Notes under the pieces: generated by a model
The model's database searches: none
Seen by the model: the letters and a program-made list of their open reading frames with translations, nothing else
Told to the model about the DNA's origin: nothing
In this document: positions 5,921-14,825 of the stretch, in pieces
Position numbering within the stretch: the first letter of the stretch is position 1
Layout: every line of letters starts with the position of its first letter
Translations under genes and position numbers: made by a program
Assembly: GCA_024743115.1 (NCBI GenBank)
Contig: JANSXC010000037.1
Coordinates: forward strand, 1 to 48,541
Direction: 5' to 3'
DNA length: 48,541 nt
Origin: a bacterium
GTDB taxonomy: Bacteria; Planctomycetota; UBA1135; UBA2386

Positions 5921-8872
5921 GTGAATCGACTCTCTCCCGCGGCGACCGCCTCCCTGGCGGTCGGTCTCACTCTTGCCGCGGTTTGCGCGCAGGGTTCCAT
6001 CAACCCGACTCTGCTGCAGGCGCCGGATACGCCGGCCGCCGCCGACTCCGGGCCGATTGCGATCTACTCGCGGGCGCGTGCCAGCGTCGTTCACGTCTAC
6101 ATCGAGATCGACGGGCCGCGCGGCAAGTTCAAGATCGAGCGTGCGAGCTCGGGTGTGATCGTGGATGCGAGCGGCCTCGTGCTCACGTTCCATCATCTCG
6201 TCGCCGAACTCGCGGGCGCGACGGACAAGGAATTGTTCGTGCAGCTCGACGATGCCAAGAACAGTCAGGTGCCCGCGCGCGTGGTGCGTTCGGATCCGAA
6301 GACCGGACTCGCGTTGCTCGCGATCGATCCGGCCGTCGCGGGTGGCAAGCTGCCCGTGATCGAGCTGGGAGCGGACGCGCCACCGCCAGGTGAAACGTGC
6401 CTGCTCATCGCCCGGCCCGATGGCAAGGACATGCTCGCGTTCGCGGGTGTGACGAGCGCGGCGCTCGCGCCCGTGTCCCAGCGCGGTGCGATGCTGACGC
6501 CCGAACAATGCTTCCTCACCGACGCGCGTAACGACGTGCGCGGGGACGGCGGACCGGTCGTCGGTGCGGACGGGCGGCTGCTCGGCTTGTTCGGCAACGA
6601 GCACGTGCAGCACAAGCGCTTCGATCCCACGGGTGACATGGCCCAGGACTACGAGTTCATGAGCCGGCCGAGCTATGGCGTGGTCGTCAACGCGGCCGCG
6701 ATCCGCCAGGCGTTCGCGCGCGAGTTCGGTGCGAGCACGGTGAAGAACGGCTCGCTGAAGCGCGCTGGCCAGGTTCGTGCCTCCGCGACGGCCGTGGCCG
6801 TCGCGAAGATCGCACCGGCCGTCGTCGGGGTGCTCGCGGACGGCGTGAAGCTGCCCAGTTTCGCGGCAGACCCTGGGAACATGCGGCGCCGCACGGGTGT
6901 CGGTTCGGGCGTCGTGATCGGGGCCGATGGATACGTCGTCACGAACGCCCACGTCGCCGGTGACGGTGCTGCGACCGTGCTCGTGAATGGCGGCAAGCGC
7001 TATCCTGCCAAGGTCGTGCGCCAGACCGGCGGCAGCAACCTCGCGCTGTTGAAGGTCGACCTGCCGGGCGGCGTCAAACTGCCCGTCGCGGAGTGCGCGC
7101 CGGACCAGGACATCGTGCGTGCCGAGACCGTACTCGCGGTGGCGCGGCCGAGCGGCGACGGCGTGCTCGTGTCCGGGGGCGTCGTTTCCGCGATCCGTCG
7201 CGGCGGCTCCCGCATCCAGGCCGATGCCGATCTCGGGGACGCCAACGCCGGTGGGGCAGTCGTCGATATCAACGGGCGGCTGCTCGGTGTGGTCGACGGT
7301 GGGCAATTCGACATGCTCCGAATGCAGTTGATGATGCGCGGGGATCGGGTCACCAAAGAGACCAACCTCGACACGTTTGTGAGCATGCGCACGATTCGGC
7401 GGGCGTTTGCGAGCCATGTCGAGGGTGGGGGGACGCTCAAGGCGCCGCCCGCGACCGATCCGGCGACGCGCGCAACGCCGCTCACCCGCATGATCGAGGC
7501 GCAGGCGAATGCGATGCTCAACATCTACATCGCCGAGAACGTGGCTGCGGCCCCCGAGCCGGATCCCGATGAGATCGAGGATCCGTTCGCGGAGAGCACG
7601 CCGCCGGAGTTGAGAGGGGTGAGCCTCGGGTCGGGAGTCATCATCGACGAGTCCGGGTTGGCGATCAGCAACTGGCACGTCGTCGATGCGTCGGTCAATC
7701 CCGACGGTTCCCCGCGTCGTGATCACGTCGTCACGGCCAAGACCTTCGACGGCAAGGAATACGACGTGGAGGTGCTCAGCATCTCGCGCGAGGACGATCT
7801 GTCGCTGATTCGGCTGAAGCTCAAGCCGGGTGAGAAGGTGCACGCGATCGAACTCGGCAGCTCGAGCGACCTGAGGATCGGCGAGGGCGTGGCGGCGCTC
7901 GGCAACCCGCACGGCGCCGACAACACGATCACCTATGGCATCGTGTCGAAGAAGCAGCACTTCACGCGCGTTCGCGGGCGCTGGGCCAAGCTCGGTCCGT
8001 TGATCGAAACGGATGCCGCCATCAACGGCGGCAACAGCGGCGGCGCGCTCGTCGACATGCGCGGGCGCCTCGTCGGCATCAACAGCGCGGGCGGCGGGAC
8101 GTTCACGAACACCGGCTTCGCGATCGAGGTCGACCACGTCCGTGACGTCGTGATCAACAAGCTGTTTTCACCCTACAAGCTGCGCAGCGCCGACCTCGGG
8201 CTGCGGACGCTCGACGACGAGGGCAAGGTGCTCGTGATGAGCGTCGATGACCGTGGTCCGGCCGCGCGAGCCGGGGTGCGCGAGGGCGATCGCATCGTCG
8301 GTCTTGGAGGAGTGGAGATCACCTGGGGCCCGGGGTTCGCGATGGCGCTTCGCCAGCTTCCCGCGGGCGTGCCCGTCGAACTCGCCATCGAGCGCGGTGG
8401 TGCCAGGCAATCGTTCACGATTGCGCCGATCGACTACGCCGCCTGGAACGTCGTGCAGCAGGCCAGTTTCGAGGCCTCGACGTTCGAGTTCCGCGAGGCC
8501 CCGGACCGCGTCCGCCGGGCATGCATCGCGTTGCATCGCCTGTTCACCGGTAGTGCGACGGCTGTGCCGGCCGTCATCCCCGAGACCGTCGTCAAGGTCG
8601 ATCGCGTCTTCCGCGGTCGGGGTGAGTTCGAGCTGGCGCTGCAGCCCGAGGACCTGCTGCTCGCGGTCGAGCTGGCGGACGAGTACGATGGTGACCCGGT
8701 TCAGATTCGGTTCGAGCGTCTCGAGCAGATCCGCGATCTGTTCAACGACAAGAAGCTCGGCAAGAAGGACGGCGTTGACCACTACAAGGTGCCGGCCGAG
8801 TACAAGTTCTGGGTCGCGCGCGGCGGCAAGGTATTGCCGATCATCGTGCGCGCCCGGCGTCTGCTCTGGTGA
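5921..8872 (+). CDS. HtrA-type serine protease with three trypsin-like units (two inactive) and a PDZ domain
   Basis: The 983-residue exported product starts at GTG 5921 with a signal peptide. It contains three consecutive HtrA-like trypsin folds. Unit 1 keeps the histidine (H92 in FHHLV). Its Asp position reads TGLALL and its Ser position reads RGDGGP (D209), so it should be inactive. Unit 2 keeps H344 (NAHVA) but has N373 for Asp (SNLALLKV) and A443 for Ser (NAGGA). Unit 3 is complete: H586 (NWHVV), D626 (DDLSLIRL) and S706 (GNSGGA). A PDZ domain follows at about 745-830 (VDDRGPAARAGVREGDRIVGLGG in pieces), then about 150 residues of unknown type. It probably acts in envelope protein quality control or processing. 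Confidence 0.9.
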   Translation: MNRLSPAATASLAVGLTLAAVCAQGSINPTLLQAPDTPAAADSGPIAIYSRARASVVHVYIEIDGPRGKFKIERASSGVIVDASGLVLTFHHLVAELAGATDKELFVQLDDAKNSQVPARVVRSDPKTGLALLAIDPAVAGGKLPVIELGADAPPPGETCLLIARPDGKDMLAFAGVTSAALAPVSQRGAMLTPEQCFLTDARNDVRGDGGPVVGADGRLLGLFGNEHVQHKRFDPTGDMAQDYEFMSRPSYGVVVNAAAIRQAFAREFGASTVKNGSLKRAGQVRASATAVAVAKIAPAVVGVLADGVKLPSFAADPGNMRRRTGVGSGVVIGADGYVVTNAHVAGDGAATVLVNGGKRYPAKVVRQTGGSNLALLKVDLPGGVKLPVAECAPDQDIVRAETVLAVARPSGDGVLVSGGVVSAIRRGGSRIQADADLGDANAGGAVVDINGRLLGVVDGGQFDMLRMQLMMRGDRVTKETNLDTFVSMRTIRRAFASHVEGGGTLKAPPATDPATRATPLTRMIEAQANAMLNIYIAENVAAAPEPDPDEIEDPFAESTPPELRGVSLGSGVIIDESGLAISNWHVVDASVNPDGSPRRDHVVTAKTFDGKEYDVEVLSISREDDLSLIRLKLKPGEKVHAIELGSSSDLRIGEGVAALGNPHGADNTITYGIVSKKQHFTRVRGRWAKLGPLIETDAAINGGNSGGALVDMRGRLVGINSAGGGTFTNTGFAIEVDHVRDVVINKLFSPYKLRSADLGLRTLDDEGKVLVMSVDDRGPAARAGVREGDRIVGLGGVEITWGPGFAMALRQLPAGVPVELAIERGGARQSFTIAPIDYAAWNVVQQASFEASTFEFREAPDRVRRACIALHRLFTGSATAVPAVIPETVVKVDRVFRGRGEFELALQPEDLLLAVELADEYDGDPVQIRFERLEQIRDLFNDKKLGKKDGVDHYKVPAEYKFWVARGGKVLPIIVRARRLLW

Positions 8873-8879
8873 CGCCCGC

Positions 8880-8932
8880 GGCGGGAGCCCGCCGTTCTCG
8901 ACCGGCTCGCGTGCTCCGACGCGAGCCGGTCG
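8880..8932. terminator. Bidirectional hairpins between convergent genes
   Basis: Two inverted repeats fill the 66-base gap between the HtrA-like stop (8872) and the stop of the minus-strand CAP gene (8939). The first is GGCGGG/CCCGCC with loop AG at 8880-8893. The second is a perfect 13-bp stem, 8899-8911 with 8920-8932 (CGACCGGCTCGCG), around an 8-nt loop. Neither has a T-run, but the position and strength suit transcription termination from both sides. Confidence 0.6.
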
Positions 8933-8938
8933 TGGGTT

Positions 8939-11203
8939 CTACTTCGCGTTGAAGGAGCCCTTGGCCGACTGGTTGCGGCCGCCGTCGCCCCAGGTCCACT
9001 GGAACGACACCGTGCCCTTCAGCGGCTGCAGCGGCCAGAAGACGCACATGCCCGGCGCTGCCGATGTGCGGTTGCGGCCGCCGTAGCTGTAGACGCCCTC
9101 GATCGGGTTGCCCTTCTTGTCGACCATTGCGCACGTGATGCCCTTGCGGTTCGGCACACCGCTCGTGCCTCCGAAGTGCAGCGTGAGCGGGAAGCCGATG
9201 ACCTTCTTGTCGCCGTGCCCGTTCTTGTCGAGCAGTTTCTTCAGCTCCGGCCCGAGGTCGGCGACGTTGACCGAGCCGTTGAACAGCTGGCGCGGGCTGT
9301 TGGCCTTGGGGAAGCAGCGGACGCCGGCGTTGGCCTTGTCCGGGCTGCCGATGCCGCTGACCCCGTTGATCACCAGCACCGAGCCCTGGGCGAACATGCC
9401 GACCGACAGGATCGTGTTGTTGAGCAGCGCGTCGCGGTAGCCCGGCTTGTAGACCCAGTTGTCGAACATCTTCTTGGCCTTCGACGACGAAGCCTTGGTG
9501 TCGACCAGCGCCATCTCGGCAAACATGCTGCCGACGTAGCTGCCGCCGAGTTCGACCGACTGCGTGTGCTCGAGTGCGGGGCCGCGCTGATCCTTGTTGT
9601 TCGCGAGGTAGGTCGCGTGCTCCTTGCAGCGGGCCGACAGGTTGGCCGACCACTTGACCGGCGTGGCGTTGTACTGCTTGCGCGCGTTGTTGAACGCGAC
9701 GAGGTACTTGTCGATGCCCTTGCTGATCGAGTCGAGCGGCGGGGTGTTGTTCTGGATCGCCTTGAGCACCGGCGAGGCGCCCGTCCAGAAGTCCTCCCAC
9801 TCCTGATCGAGCTGCGGGATCGTGACCTCGGGGTACTTCTTGTTGAACAGCTCCTCGAACTCGGCGGGCTGCTTGCTGCGCTTCTTCTTCATCTGCAGCG
9901 CGATGCGATCCATCGCCCGCAGCATCTCGGGATCACGGCGCAGCATGTAGTCGGAGAACGACCAGGCCTTGATACGCTCGTCGTTCGTGAACGCCGCGGC
10001 GTCGCAGAACGGCAGCTTGTTGGCCGGAATGCCGCCCGTGCTGCGCCACGCCATCTCGAGGCTCAGGTTCTTCCAGACGTCGAAGTCGGGCGAGGCGTAT
10101 TCCTGGTCTTCCTCGCTCGCGGTCGTGCCCTGCTGCTTCTTGAGGTCGACCGCGAACAGGCGGTTGTTGTTGAACATCATGCCGACCAGTGTGTGGCCGA
10201 TGCCCTCGGAGAAGCCATCGCTGCCGAAGCCGGCGTAGGTCGAGGCGACGTTGCGCACGCAGGCGTCGAACAGCGTCTGGCGGCCGTTCGTTGCACCGAC
10301 GCGTGTGTTGCCGATGTTGCTCGCGCTCGAGTGCTCGAGTTTCCACTCCAGGTCGGGGACCTGGTTGCCCTTGAGGATCTGCTGGTAGGTCTCCTTGTCG
10401 GTGAAGAACGCCCAGTCGATCGGCCAGGTTTCATCGGAGTAGCTCCACGGGAATGCGACCTTGCTGACCTCGAGCGCCCGCTCGGCCCACTGCAGGGCTT
10501 CGAGCAGGTTCTCCTCCTCCTCGGGGTCGCCGTGCAGCGTGAAGTGCTGCGAGCGCACGCTGATGTAGTTGATCTGGGCGCGCACCAGCGGGCCGCACTC
10601 GATGCCCTCGACCTTCTCGACCTCGTAGTCGACCTTCGACTGCTTCTCGACCGCGGACTCGATCATCTTGCTGCGCTCGTAGAGCGTCTTCTCGAGGCCG
10701 GTCCCCGACAGCGAGCCGACCGCGACGTGCGACAGCGCCTTCTCGGCCTGCGCGTCGCCCTTGACCCAACGCAGCACCATGCGCCAGTGCTTGTCGGCCA
10801 TGTCACGGCGCTCGGCCTTGGCCCACTTCTGCGCCTGTGCGCGGTGCTTGTTCGCCAGATCCTTCTTGAGCTTCTCGTAGGAGTTCCGCAGCGGCTGGCC
10901 GTCGGAGCCGCTGCCGGTGTCTTCCCGCGGGTACTTCTTGGCCGGGTCCGGGTTCCAGCTCGCGCCGACCTTGACGTAGCCGAGCGACGTCCACGCGTCC
11001 TCGTTGTCCTCGTCGTAGAGCTTGATCGCCTGCATCCAGACGACCTTCGCGATGCGCGGGAAGCCCTTCTTGAACGCTTTCTTGGCGAACGTATTCAGCG
11101 CCTTGGCCTGGCGCTGGTTGAACGCGGCCTCGTCGTTCTGGCCGATGGCAGCGGCCGTAACGGTGAAGGCGCAGAGGAACGTGAGCAACAATCGGTGCAT
11201 CAT
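8939..11203 (-). CDS. Exported protein with a C-terminal CAP (SCP/PR-1) domain
   Basis: The 754-residue product starts at ATG 11203 (a second ATG is at 11200). In-frame codons upstream look non-coding. A signal peptide (LLLTFLCAFTVTAAAIGQ) comes first, then a TPR-like helical region to about residue 180. The middle part (about 200-480) begins FTLHGDPEEEENLLEALQWAERAL and includes GFSEGIGHTLVGM. It resembles the peptidase-MA-like region of planctomycetal proteins but has no HExxH. A CAP domain occupies about residues 500-625 (FNNARKQYNATPVKWSANLS, then CKEHATYLANN, LEHTQ, NTILSVGMF). The C-terminus ends in a beta-rich domain with GMCVFWPLQPLKG. The role is unknown. CAP domains act in extracellular binding or proteolysis. 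Confidence 0.75.
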   Translation of the reverse strand: MMHRLLLTFLCAFTVTAAAIGQNDEAAFNQRQAKALNTFAKKAFKKGFPRIAKVVWMQAIKLYDEDNEDAWTSLGYVKVGASWNPDPAKKYPREDTGSGSDGQPLRNSYEKLKKDLANKHRAQAQKWAKAERRDMADKHWRMVLRWVKGDAQAEKALSHVAVGSLSGTGLEKTLYERSKMIESAVEKQSKVDYEVEKVEGIECGPLVRAQINYISVRSQHFTLHGDPEEEENLLEALQWAERALEVSKVAFPWSYSDETWPIDWAFFTDKETYQQILKGNQVPDLEWKLEHSSASNIGNTRVGATNGRQTLFDACVRNVASTYAGFGSDGFSEGIGHTLVGMMFNNNRLFAVDLKKQQGTTASEEDQEYASPDFDVWKNLSLEMAWRSTGGIPANKLPFCDAAAFTNDERIKAWSFSDYMLRRDPEMLRAMDRIALQMKKKRSKQPAEFEELFNKKYPEVTIPQLDQEWEDFWTGASPVLKAIQNNTPPLDSISKGIDKYLVAFNNARKQYNATPVKWSANLSARCKEHATYLANNKDQRGPALEHTQSVELGGSYVGSMFAEMALVDTKASSSKAKKMFDNWVYKPGYRDALLNNTILSVGMFAQGSVLVINGVSGIGSPDKANAGVRCFPKANSPRQLFNGSVNVADLGPELKKLLDKNGHGDKKVIGFPLTLHFGGTSGVPNRKGITCAMVDKKGNPIEGVYSYGGRNRTSAAPGMCVFWPLQPLKGTVSFQWTWGDGGRNQSAKGSFNAK

Positions 11204-11305
11204 CAGCAGTTCGTGAAATCGGGGCAGGCCGCCAGCCGCGTAGGCTGCAGGCGGCCGCGGGGCACATTCGGGCGGACAGCTTAGCAGAAACGTCCTTCCA
11301 TACCG

Positions 11306-11334
11306 TTGGCCTGCCAGGGTCCGGACGCCATACT
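11306..11334 (+). promoter_or_regulatory. Candidate housekeeping promoter for the leuB-like gene
   Basis: TTGGCC (11306-11311) and CATACT (11329-11334) are spaced by 17 bases, each matching four of six consensus positions of a vegetative promoter. Transcription would begin about 6 bases before the ATG at 11347, which implies a very short leader or a leaderless message. The sequence CCAAAA just before the ATG contains no ribosome binding site, which fits that reading. Confidence 0.35.
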
Positions 11335-11346
11335 CGTTCGCCAAAA

Positions 11347-12438
11347 ATGAGCACGGTCTACGACATCGGAGTTCTGCCCGGCGACGGCATCGGAGAAGAG
11401 GTCGTCAACGAGGCCCTCAAGGTCCTCGACGCGGTCCAGTCCGTCTACGGCTTCGAAACGAAGCGCGAAGCGATGCCCTACGGGGCCGAGCACTACCTCG
11501 CCACCGGCGAGACGATGCCCGACGCTGCGTTCGATCGGATCCGCGACATGCACGCCGTGCTGTTCGGCGCGATCGGTGACCCGCGCATCGAGGTCGGCAA
11601 GCTGGAGTTCGCGATCATCGCGGGCATGCGCCACAAGCTCGACCTCTACGTCAACCTGCGGCCGGTCAAGCTCTACGACGAGTCGCTCTGTCCGCTCAAG
11701 GGCAAGACGCCGGCCGACATCGACATCCTGTTCTGCCGCGAGAACACCGAAGACGCCTACGCCGGCATCCACGGCACGACGAAGAAGGGCTCGCCCAACG
11801 AGATCGCGCTGCAGCAGATGGTCTACACCCGGCGTGGCACCGAGCGGATCATCCGCTACGCGTTCGAACTCGCCAAGAAGCGCGGTCCGAAGCCCGGCAA
11901 GGACAAGGCGCAGGTCACGCTGATCGACAAGGCCAACGCGGTGCGCGCCCAGGACATCTGGACCCGCGTCTTCGCCGAAGTCGCGAGCGAGTACCCGGAC
12001 ATCGACACCGACCACGCCTACATCGATGCGGCGTGCATGTGGCTGATCAAGAACCCGGAGTGGTTCGACGTCGGTGTCACGACCAACCTGTTCGGCGACA
12101 TCATCACCGACCTCGGCGCGATGCTGATCGGCGGCATGGGCATCGCGGCCTCGGGCAACATCCACCCGGGTCAGGTCTCGATGTTCGAGGGCATCCACGG
12201 TTCGGCGCCCAAGTACAAGGGCCTCGACAAGGCCAGCCCGCTTGCGACCATCCTGTCGATGAGCCTCATGCTCGATCACATCGGGCAGGCCGAGGCCGCC
12301 AAGGAAGTCGAGGCTACGGTCTCCGATCTGATCCAGACGGGGCGGATCAAGAGCATGAAGGCCGGCGTGCACAAGTGCTCCGAGCTCGGCTCGATGGTGC
12401 GCGACGCCCTGCTCGAGCGCGCCGCGGCGCGCAGCTGA
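11347..12438 (+). CDS. leuB: 3-isopropylmalate dehydrogenase-type enzyme
   Basis: A 363-residue member of the NAD(P)-dependent beta-decarboxylating dehydrogenase family, which includes isopropylmalate, isocitrate and tartrate dehydrogenases. Visible signatures are VLPGDGIGEEV at the N-terminus, LFGAIGDPRI, LDLYVNLRPVKLY, the REN-TEDAYAG loop, the catalytic Lys in LIDKANAV and the metal-binding aspartates in NLFGDIITDLGAMLIGG. MFEGIHGSAP forms the nucleotide site. The sequence lacks the long loops of isocitrate dehydrogenase, and its length fits LeuB. Assignment to leucine synthesis is from family resemblance, since no other leu gene is nearby. It is divergent from the CAP gene. Confidence 0.75.
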   Translation: MSTVYDIGVLPGDGIGEEVVNEALKVLDAVQSVYGFETKREAMPYGAEHYLATGETMPDAAFDRIRDMHAVLFGAIGDPRIEVGKLEFAIIAGMRHKLDLYVNLRPVKLYDESLCPLKGKTPADIDILFCRENTEDAYAGIHGTTKKGSPNEIALQQMVYTRRGTERIIRYAFELAKKRGPKPGKDKAQVTLIDKANAVRAQDIWTRVFAEVASEYPDIDTDHAYIDAACMWLIKNPEWFDVGVTTNLFGDIITDLGAMLIGGMGIAASGNIHPGQVSMFEGIHGSAPKYKGLDKASPLATILSMSLMLDHIGQAEAAKEVEATVSDLIQTGRIKSMKAGVHKCSELGSMVRDALLERAAARS

Positions 12439-12489
12439 GGCGTTCGGGGCGCGCGAGGGTCAGCGGGGACCGGCGGCGATCAGTGGGCG

Positions 12490-12537
12490 ACCGGCGGGTG
12501 ATCCGCCGGTGCCAGCGCCCGGGGCGCGCCCGGGCGC
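12490..12537 (+). terminator. Paired hairpins after the leuB-like gene
   Basis: Two perfect inverted repeats stand in tandem. ACCGGCGG/CCGCCGGT has a 5-nt loop at 12490-12510, and GCGCCCGGG/CCCGGGCGC has a 5-nt loop at 12515-12537. They begin 52 bases after the leuB-like stop and 103 bases before the next start. No T-run follows. They are most likely the transcription end of the leuB-like gene. Confidence 0.5.
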
Positions 12538-12640
12538 GGTGCTTCGGTGCGGCAGAACAGCCCGGGGAGAACTCCCTCCGGCGGGGAACGCCGCTACACT
12601 GTCAGGGCCCGCCTCCTGCACGTTTCTGCCTTCCCACGCC

Positions 12641-14383
12641 ATGCAGCGAACCATCTCCCGCGGCCTCGCCGCCACCCTTGCCTTCTTCGCCGCGTCCCTC
12701 GCTACCGCGCAGGCGCCGACCGTGTCGGCTGCTGCGACGGTGCGTCCCGCGCCGCCGAGCCTCATGTCCCAGTTCGACGTCGCCGCCGCGACCGTGCAGA
12801 CCCTGGTCGTGCCGGCCGGCAGCCCGGACTCCGTGGACGTCACTGTCGTCATGGGGGGGCAGCCGCTGACGTTCCGCCTGGTCAAGCACGACGTGCGGGC
12901 CCCGAACTATCAGCTGTTCGAGAGCGGCTCGGACGGCCTCGTGCCGTTGCCGCGCCCCGAATGCGTGACCTACCGCGGTTACATCGAGCAGGATCCCGGC
13001 AGTGAGGTCGCGGCCACGGTCGAAGGCGGTTCGGTCGAGATCTTCGCGCGACTCGGATCGGGCGACGTCTGGGCGGTCCAGCCGGTGCGTGAGGTCCAGC
13101 CCACGGCCGGTCCGGCGCTCCATATCATCTATCGCGCGGGGGACAGCGTCGCACCGCCGCGGCAATGCGGCGTGAAGGTCAACAAGCTGCCCGTTCCGGC
13201 CGGGATCGGCGAGGACATGCTCTACCTCTGCGAGCTCGCGTGCGAAGCCGACTACCCGTTCTTCCAGCGGAACGGCAGCAACACGACCAACACGCAGAAC
13301 GACATCACGGGAATCGTGAATGCGATGAACGTGATCTACGAGCGCGACGTCGACGTCCGGTTCGTCATCACGCAGATCGTCGTCAACAGCAGCCCCGATC
13401 CCTACACCACGACGAGCGCTGGCACGTTGCTCAACCAGTTCGGCAGCCGCTGGAACACGGTCTATGGCGGCATCCAGCGCGACGTGGCGCACCTGTTCAC
13501 GGGCCGCAACATCCAGGGTGGCACGATCGGCATCGCGACGGTCGGCACGGTGTGCAACGTCGGCAGTGCCTACGGTCTGTCGGAGAGTCGTTACACCGGC
13601 AACTTCACGCTGCGCGTCAGCCTGACCGCGCATGAGTGCGGCCACAACTTCGGCGCCGGTCACTGCAACAGCTCGCCGCCGTGCCACATCATGTGCTCGG
13701 GCAACGGTGGCTGCAGCACGCCCACGCTGTTCGGTACTTCCGCGAGGAACCAGATCATCTCCTACCGCCAGTCCGTGAGCTGTCTGCAACAGCAGCAGAC
13801 GGCGCCGGTGATCTCGAGTGTCTCGCAGGTCACGATCCCGACCGTGCAGCCGCCGCAGGTCACGGTGACGGGCAGCGGCTTCCTCGGCGCGCAGTACGTG
13901 ACGGTCGGGTCGACGCAGGTCACGGGCCTGCAGGTCGTCAACGACACGACGCTGCGGTTCTTCCCGCCCTGGGGTGAGCCGCTCGGCTTCGTGCAGTTCA
14001 CGGTGACCACGGGCGTGGGCACGAGCAATGGCGCGACGCTGTGGTACCAGGATTCCAACCCGGCCGATCTGATCGTGCCGTCGGCCGTGATCGGCGGGAA
14101 CAACATGGAGTGGCGCATGGGCGGGGTGCAGAACGACTTCTGCTTCCTCGTGCTCAGCCTCCAGAGCACGACGAGCCCGTGGATGGGCTGGCAGCTGGTC
14201 GATGCGCCGATCATCTTCTGGACGGGTGGCCTCGATGCCCGCGGCATCGCGGTCGAGACGTTCCCGGTGCCGGCGAATACGCTGAGCGGTCTGCGGGTCT
14301 ACTCGCAGTTGATCGACATCATCGACGGCACGCTCAACGTCCGCAGCCTGTCGGGCGTCGAGTCGACGATCATCGTGCTGTAA
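12641..14383 (+). CDS. Exported reprolysin-type (M12B-like) zinc metalloprotease with IPT/TIG domain
   Basis: The 580-residue product starts at ATG 12641. In-frame codons further upstream are unlikely because only this start places a signal peptide (LAATLAFFAASLATAQA) at the N-terminus. A prodomain-like region occupies residues 30-190. The metzincin site HECGHNFGAGHC is at 331-342 (zinc ligands H331, H335, H341; catalytic E332), followed by a Met-turn (HIMCSG). Cys-rich stretches around it resemble reprolysins. After the protease there is an IPT/TIG-like beta sandwich (ISSVSQVTIPTVQPPQVTVTG in pieces, about 390-470) and a C-terminal beta domain. It probably degrades or matures extracellular protein. 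A TACACT box at 12595-12600 may be its -10 element. Confidence 0.85.
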   Translation: MQRTISRGLAATLAFFAASLATAQAPTVSAAATVRPAPPSLMSQFDVAAATVQTLVVPAGSPDSVDVTVVMGGQPLTFRLVKHDVRAPNYQLFESGSDGLVPLPRPECVTYRGYIEQDPGSEVAATVEGGSVEIFARLGSGDVWAVQPVREVQPTAGPALHIIYRAGDSVAPPRQCGVKVNKLPVPAGIGEDMLYLCELACEADYPFFQRNGSNTTNTQNDITGIVNAMNVIYERDVDVRFVITQIVVNSSPDPYTTTSAGTLLNQFGSRWNTVYGGIQRDVAHLFTGRNIQGGTIGIATVGTVCNVGSAYGLSESRYTGNFTLRVSLTAHECGHNFGAGHCNSSPPCHIMCSGNGGCSTPTLFGTSARNQIISYRQSVSCLQQQQTAPVISSVSQVTIPTVQPPQVTVTGSGFLGAQYVTVGSTQVTGLQVVNDTTLRFFPPWGEPLGFVQFTVTTGVGTSNGATLWYQDSNPADLIVPSAVIGGNNMEWRMGGVQNDFCFLVLSLQSTTSPWMGWQLVDAPIIFWTGGLDARGIAVETFPVPANTLSGLRVYSQLIDIIDGTLNVRSLSGVESTIIVL

Positions 14384-14432
14384 GAGCCGGGCCGCCGGTC
14401 GGTTCAGACGATCGGCGGATCCGTTGGGATCT

Positions 14433-14473
14433 GCCAGTCGGGCGACTGGCGGGCTCGACTGGCAGGCCAGTCG
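14433..14473. repeat. Four copies of an 8-mer arranged as two back-to-back palindromes
   Basis: The 8-mer GCCAGTCG (call it A) and its complement CGACTGGC (A') occur in the order A-GG-A'-GGGCT-A'-AG-A. This gives two adjacent perfect hairpins, or one long alternative fold. They begin 50 bases after the metalloprotease stop. They could be its terminator or a pair of protein-binding sites. The 442-base gap 14384-14825 also contains a terminator-like structure at 14702-14750, and otherwise nothing I can identify. Confidence 0.45.
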
Positions 14474-14701
14474 CTGCGTTCGTTGCCGTCCGCCGCGGCA
14501 GGCGTGGCGGGGCGGGCTCCGGGCGCGGGGTCGCCGTGGCCCGACGGGCTCTGGGGTCGGCGGCTCGGTGATCGCCGGCTCGTGGAGCGGCGGTTCGGGG
14601 ATTGGGGCGGCGGGAGAGAGTCGTCAAGAAGGCGCTTCATGCCCCTTTTTGGGTGCCCTGCCGGGGGATGATCGTCCCCGGGCCGTCGATCGGGACCAAT
14701 C

Positions 14702-14750
14702 CGTTACGTGGGGAACGGGCGCCGCTTGCGTTACCCGTTCTAACGTTTTT
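14702..14750 (+). terminator. Intrinsic terminator-like hairpin with T-run
   Basis: GAACGGG (14713-14719) pairs with CCCGTTC (14734-14740). The flanking CGTTA (14702-14706) can pair with TAACG (14741-14745). Five T residues follow directly (14746-14750). This is a plausible rho-independent terminator. It lies 318 bases past the metalloprotease stop and only 75 bases before the Arg/Gly-rich gene. It could therefore end a long 3' UTR or a small RNA, or act as an attenuator in the leader of the next gene. Confidence 0.5.
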
Positions 14751-14825
14751 CCGGCTCGGGTTTCCCGGGCCTCGGCATTCTCCGGCCGTCGCACCGCCCC
14801 GGCCCCTGCACAGGATCTGAACCAG

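Noticed and set aside
5795..8137. 780-codon minus-strand open frame
   Set aside because: Antisense to the three-unit trypsin gene, whose catalytic motifs prove the coding strand.
9176..11284. 702-codon plus-strand open frame
   Set aside because: Antisense to the CAP-domain gene; Val/Leu/Arg/Asp shadow composition with no recognisable motif.
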